A stretch of DNA of 6,695 nucleotides from DATLAN01 sp035527455 (GTDB lineage: Bacteria; Planctomycetota; Planctomycetia; Pirellulales; Thermoguttaceae). The notes beneath the pieces were generated by a model. That model was given only the letters and a program-made list of their open reading frames with translations, was not told where the DNA came from and searched no databases. The translations under genes were made by a program, and so were the position numbers. This document shows, piece after piece, positions 4,812-6,695 of this stretch. The stretch spans positions 1 through 6,695 of the forward strand of contig DATLAN010000106.1 of NCBI GenBank assembly GCA_035527455.1. The letters run 5' to 3'. Within the stretch, counting starts at the first letter, position 1, and each line of letters starts with the position of its first letter.

Positions 4812-5809
4812 ATCCCCCGACCGCGATCCCCCTGCCGCTGCTGATCACCGGAGTTGCCGGTGTGGCGGGCTACAACGCACTGCGCTATTTCCGGAAAAAA
4901 CACCCCGGCCGGGTGTTCGGCATCCATCAGGTAGACAACCTCCAACTGACCGGCCCGGGAGTGGTGGCCTGCAATGCCGAGGATCGCGATGGCCTGGATC
5001 GGCTGTTCGAGCAGCACGAATTTGGTGCGGTGCTCGATTGCGCCGGCAACTGCGCCTTAAGAGCGTGCGAGATGAATCCGCAACTGGCCCATACCATCAA
5101 CGTGGAGGGGGTTCGCAACCTGATCCTCCAGAGCGTGTCGCGAGGCATCCGGCTGGTCCACCTTTCGGTCGACCTGGTTTTCTCGGGCAGCGGCGATGGT
5201 GGCTACACGGAGGCAGATCGACCCGATCCCGTCTCGGTTTACGGTAAGACGATGGTGGCCGGCGAACAGGTGCTCGTCGAGGCCGACCCGCGGGCTTGCA
5301 TCTTGCGGATTTCGTTGCCGATGGGAGTGAGTCTCAACGGCCATGCGGGAGCTATCGACTGGATCGCTTCGCGGTTCAAGAAGTCGCGGCCGGCAACTCT
5401 CTATTTCGATGAGATTCGCACACCCACCTACACCGACTGCCTCAACGCGTTGTGCGAGAAGATGTTGGCAAACGATCTTAGCGGCTTGTTCCATGCGGGA
5501 GGGCCTCGACGGTTGAGCCTCTATCAGATTGCGCAGATCATCAATCGCGCGGGCGGCTACGATCCCGACTGCCTGTGCGGCATCCCTCGCCGCGAGGCCG
5601 GCCCGATTCCGCCTCGTGCCGGCAACGTCACCATGGATTCCAGCAAGCTTGCGCGGGCGTTGGGTTACGATCCGTTCGATCCGTGGCCATGGGACGATTG
5701 CCTGGTACCCACCGATCGCGACTGGCACCGGCGGCGTCCTGCGGGTGAGCCCCGGTCTCCGGAGTACTTGCACAAGGTCTTGTGCAGGAATCCGGGCAGT
5801 CGGTGCTGA
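4796..5809 (+). CDS. RmlD-like extended SDR (sugar-nucleotide reductase family) with altered catalytic residues
   Basis: This 337-residue cytoplasmic protein has the layout of the RmlD / dTDP-4-dehydrorhamnose reductase family of extended SDRs. A Rossmann strand LLIT is followed by GVAGVAG (19-25), the GxxGxxG NAD(P)-binding loop. Then come LDCAGNCALRACEMNPQLAH (80-99) and INVEGVRNL (101-109), HLSVDLVFSG (122-131), DPVSVYGKTMVAGEQ (144-158), and a C-terminal substrate-binding part with LFHAGGPRRLSLYQIAQIIN. In canonical enzymes the motifs read STDYVF and YxxxK. Here Thr is Val125 and Lys is Met153, with Tyr149 kept and a Lys at 151. It may be a redox-inactive or rewired member. The ATG at 4796 has no clear Shine-Dalgarno but follows an extended -10 promoter; the in-frame GTG at 4748 lies upstream of the expected transcript start. 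The gene stands alone, without other rhamnose genes. Confidence 0.87.
   Translation: MFRPANPPTAIPLPLLITGVAGVAGYNALRYFRKKHPGRVFGIHQVDNLQLTGPGVVACNAEDRDGLDRLFEQHEFGAVLDCAGNCALRACEMNPQLAHTINVEGVRNLILQSVSRGIRLVHLSVDLVFSGSGDGGYTEADRPDPVSVYGKTMVAGEQVLVEADPRACILRISLPMGVSLNGHAGAIDWIASRFKKSRPATLYFDEIRTPTYTDCLNALCEKMLANDLSGLFHAGGPRRLSLYQIAQIINRAGGYDPDCLCGIPRREAGPIPPRAGNVTMDSSKLARALGYDPFDPWPWDDCLVPTDRDWHRRRPAGEPRSPEYLHKVLCRNPGSRC
5769..5786. repeat. Perfect 8-bp inverted repeat in the last codons of the SDR gene
   Basis: TGCACAAG (5769-5776) and CTTGTGCA (5779-5786) are exact reverse complements separated by GT. The palindrome lies inside the codons for LHKVLC, 20 bp before the stop codon (5807-5809). 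Its tiny loop makes it more likely a DNA palindrome or cruciform-prone site than a neat RNA hairpin, though a 6-bp stem with a 6-nt loop can form. Confidence 0.42.
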
Positions 5810-5908
5810 TGCGTTGTATCGCCTCGGTAGCGGCTCGGCGGGCGAAGCGGTCGTGGGCGCGCTGAAAATGAACAGGTCCCACGCTGCAATCCAGACCAAA
5901 CGTTTCAT
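5810..5908 (-). pseudogene. 5' remnant of an exported-protein gene running into the antisense of the SDR gene
   Basis: An ATG at 5908-5906 on the minus strand has a near-perfect Shine-Dalgarno, AAGGAGA (5923-5917), 8 nt upstream. It opens with a signal-peptide-like sequence, MKRLVWIAAWDLFIFSAPTT followed by ASPA-EP, which would be cut after the alanine. The Asp in the middle of the hydrophobic core is unusual and suggests decay. The frame stays open for a long way, but only antisense to the SDR gene, so about 33 codons (to 5810) can be independent. The body of the gene seems to be missing. Function unknown. Confidence 0.38.
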
Positions 5909-6022
5909 ACGGGGAGTCTCCTTCGGCGGCACGGTACGAGCAGTGGGTGCATCGCGCCGTCCTTGCTACAGCACGCAAAGCGGCGCCAAGAAACCTTCCT
6001 TTCCCGACGCAAACGCCGCACA

Positions 6023-6288
6023 TCAGGCAAGCCGAATGATCTCGGATTTCGGCATCGTGTCCGCCCGGCTCAAGACGACCTTGTCGGTGAGCTTGCCCGG
6101 GGTGGCCGCCGGCTTGGCTTCACTCACATGCCGACCCGGATTCACGCTGGGGGTCTGGTTGACGCGCTGACCGCCGCCGCCGTGGGGCGACTTTGGTCTT
6201 GGCAGGCCGACAGACGGGCCCGAGCGCTCGGACCAGGCGGCAAGAGGGCCAGCAGGACGAAGACGATGCGGAGGTTCATTCGGGTCAC
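6023..6288 (-). pseudogene. Small secreted-protein gene apparently split by a frameshift
   Basis: A GTG at 6288 has AAGGGA (6300-6295) 6 nt upstream and starts MTRMNLRIVFVLLALLPPGP, then SARA, a classic signal peptide. This frame ends early at a TGA (6144-6142; 48 aa) after low-quality sequence. From the end of the signal peptide the neighbouring frame takes over with good codon bias: GLPRPKSPHGGGGQRVNQTP, then motifs such as ATPGKLTDKVVLSRADTMP, ending SEIIRLA at a TGA (6025-6023). Joining the two needs one extra base (a -1 shift) around 6195-6225 and gives a secreted protein of about 88 residues. I see no slippery heptamer, so a mutation or a sequencing error is more likely than programmed frameshifting. 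An in-frame ATG at 6279 is an alternative start. Family not recognised. Confidence 0.42.
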
Positions 6289-6390
6289 GGTTCGTCCCTT
6301 CCACAACATGCAGGCGATCACAGCAACTCGGCCAGTTTACCAGCCCGGCACGACGGAACACCAGAACCCCAGTGGGCGGCACCCCGCCAA

Positions 6391-6505
6391 CGGGTCGCGT
6401 CTTCGAGAACCCAACGAAACGCACTCCCTGTGGTGTTTGAATCCGGGGAAGCCCCAACAGGTCCCAAAACACCTATTGGCCGCGACCCGAGAACGAAACG
6501 CACTC
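6391..6505. repeat. Diverged direct repeat of about 80 bp
   Basis: AACGAAACGCACTC occurs exactly at 6413-6426 and 6492-6505, 79 bp apart, each copy preceded by CGAGAA. The sequence to the left of each copy is similar in pattern (a CCAA/CCTATTGG-like block and a CCCC-rich block), so the whole unit seems to be a tandem duplication that has since diverged. GGGTCGCG (6392-6399) and CGCGACCC (6481-6488) are also exact reverse complements. No gene is visible across it. Confidence 0.42.
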
Positions 6506-6695
6506 TACGCTTGTGAAAATCGCGCCAGAATCGATGCTTCAGCCATGGTCTGCCCGGCCGAGCCGATCTTGGGTCATTTCCCCGGGGTAAACTGCCCAAA
6601 TACGGCCCCAGAATCGCCGCGAATCGAAAACAGGTCCAATCACACCACTCCGGGCCTCGGAACGCACAATCGGGGCGCAAGAGTGCTCTGTACCG
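6506..6695. other. Right-edge stretch without a supportable gene
   Basis: No start codon with a ribosome-binding site, no coding bias and no known motif are visible on either strand. CCAGAATCG occurs twice (6525-6533, 6610-6618), each near a CGCG and an AAAA(T/C) stretch. CCCCGGGG (6580-6587) is an 8-bp palindrome. A minus-strand frame runs through this whole area into 6318, but its residue composition (rich in W, R, P, G) is that of a chance frame in G+C-rich DNA. Confidence 0.4.

Noticed and set aside
5057..5932. Minus-strand ORF of 291 codons
   Set aside because: Most of it is antisense to the conserved SDR gene. Only the first 33 or so codons, after the ATG at 5908, are kept as a possible remnant.
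6142..6230. Programmed -1 frameshift in the small secreted gene
   Set aside because: No X-XXY-YYZ slippery heptamer or convincing downstream pseudoknot is visible; mutation or base-call error is simpler.
6318..6680. Minus-strand ORF of 120 codons
   Set aside because: It crosses the direct repeats and has chance-like composition, with no start signal.
1..6695. CRISPR array, transposase, integrase, toxin-antitoxin or defence operon
   Set aside because: No regularly spaced repeats, no insertion-sequence ends and no matching protein motifs were found on either strand.

Overview
The window looks like a piece of a planctomycete (Planctomycetota) chromosome. The reasons are a high G+C content, low gene density, a gene pair encoding an exported ThuA-domain protein and an exported sialate-O-acetylesterase-like (SASA/SGNH) protein, a leftover PQQ-type beta-propeller tail, and many short perfect inverted repeats between genes. 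This assignment is an inference from gene content; there is no rRNA or other marker here.

Layout, left to right. Positions 1-599 hold no convincing complete gene: a possible gene start running off the left edge on the minus strand, a weak plus-strand ORF, and four hairpin-type inverted repeats. Positions 600-2616 are the best-supported unit, a two-gene minus-strand operon transcribed from a sigma70-like promoter at 2688-2660: the ThuA-like protein (GTG start at 2616), then, 34 bp later, the SASA esterase. Both have signal peptides, so they probably work outside the cytoplasm, perhaps on carbohydrates. Facing away from this operon is a plus-strand PQQ beta-propeller remnant (2840-3145) that keeps only about the last 90 residues of its family. 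Positions 3146-3516 hold no gene I can support.

The middle holds two convergent small genes: an unrecognised 79-residue protein (3590-3829, plus) and a 109-residue alkyltransferase-like (ATL) protein of the MGMT DNA-binding family (4258-3929, minus) with Trp where the acceptor Cys should be. Both stop codons lie inside perfect palindromes. A gene-poor stretch follows, with a possible minus-strand C-terminal membrane fragment at 4623-4811.

The right part holds an RmlD-like extended SDR (4796-5809, plus). It has an intact Rossmann glycine motif, but two of the three canonical catalytic residues (the Thr of STD and the Lys of YxxxK) are replaced. Beyond it are minus-strand leftovers: a gene start with a perfect Shine-Dalgarno that runs into the antisense of the SDR gene, and a small secreted-protein gene that appears split by a frameshift. 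Positions 6300-6695 hold no gene, but contain a diverged direct repeat of about 80 bp.

Overall this is an accessory, partly decayed region with four solid or likely genes, one probable small gene and several broken ones. I see no CRISPR array, transposase, tRNA, toxin-antitoxin pair or defence operon. The most interesting items are the SDR with an altered active site, the ATL protein, and the stop-codon palindromes.
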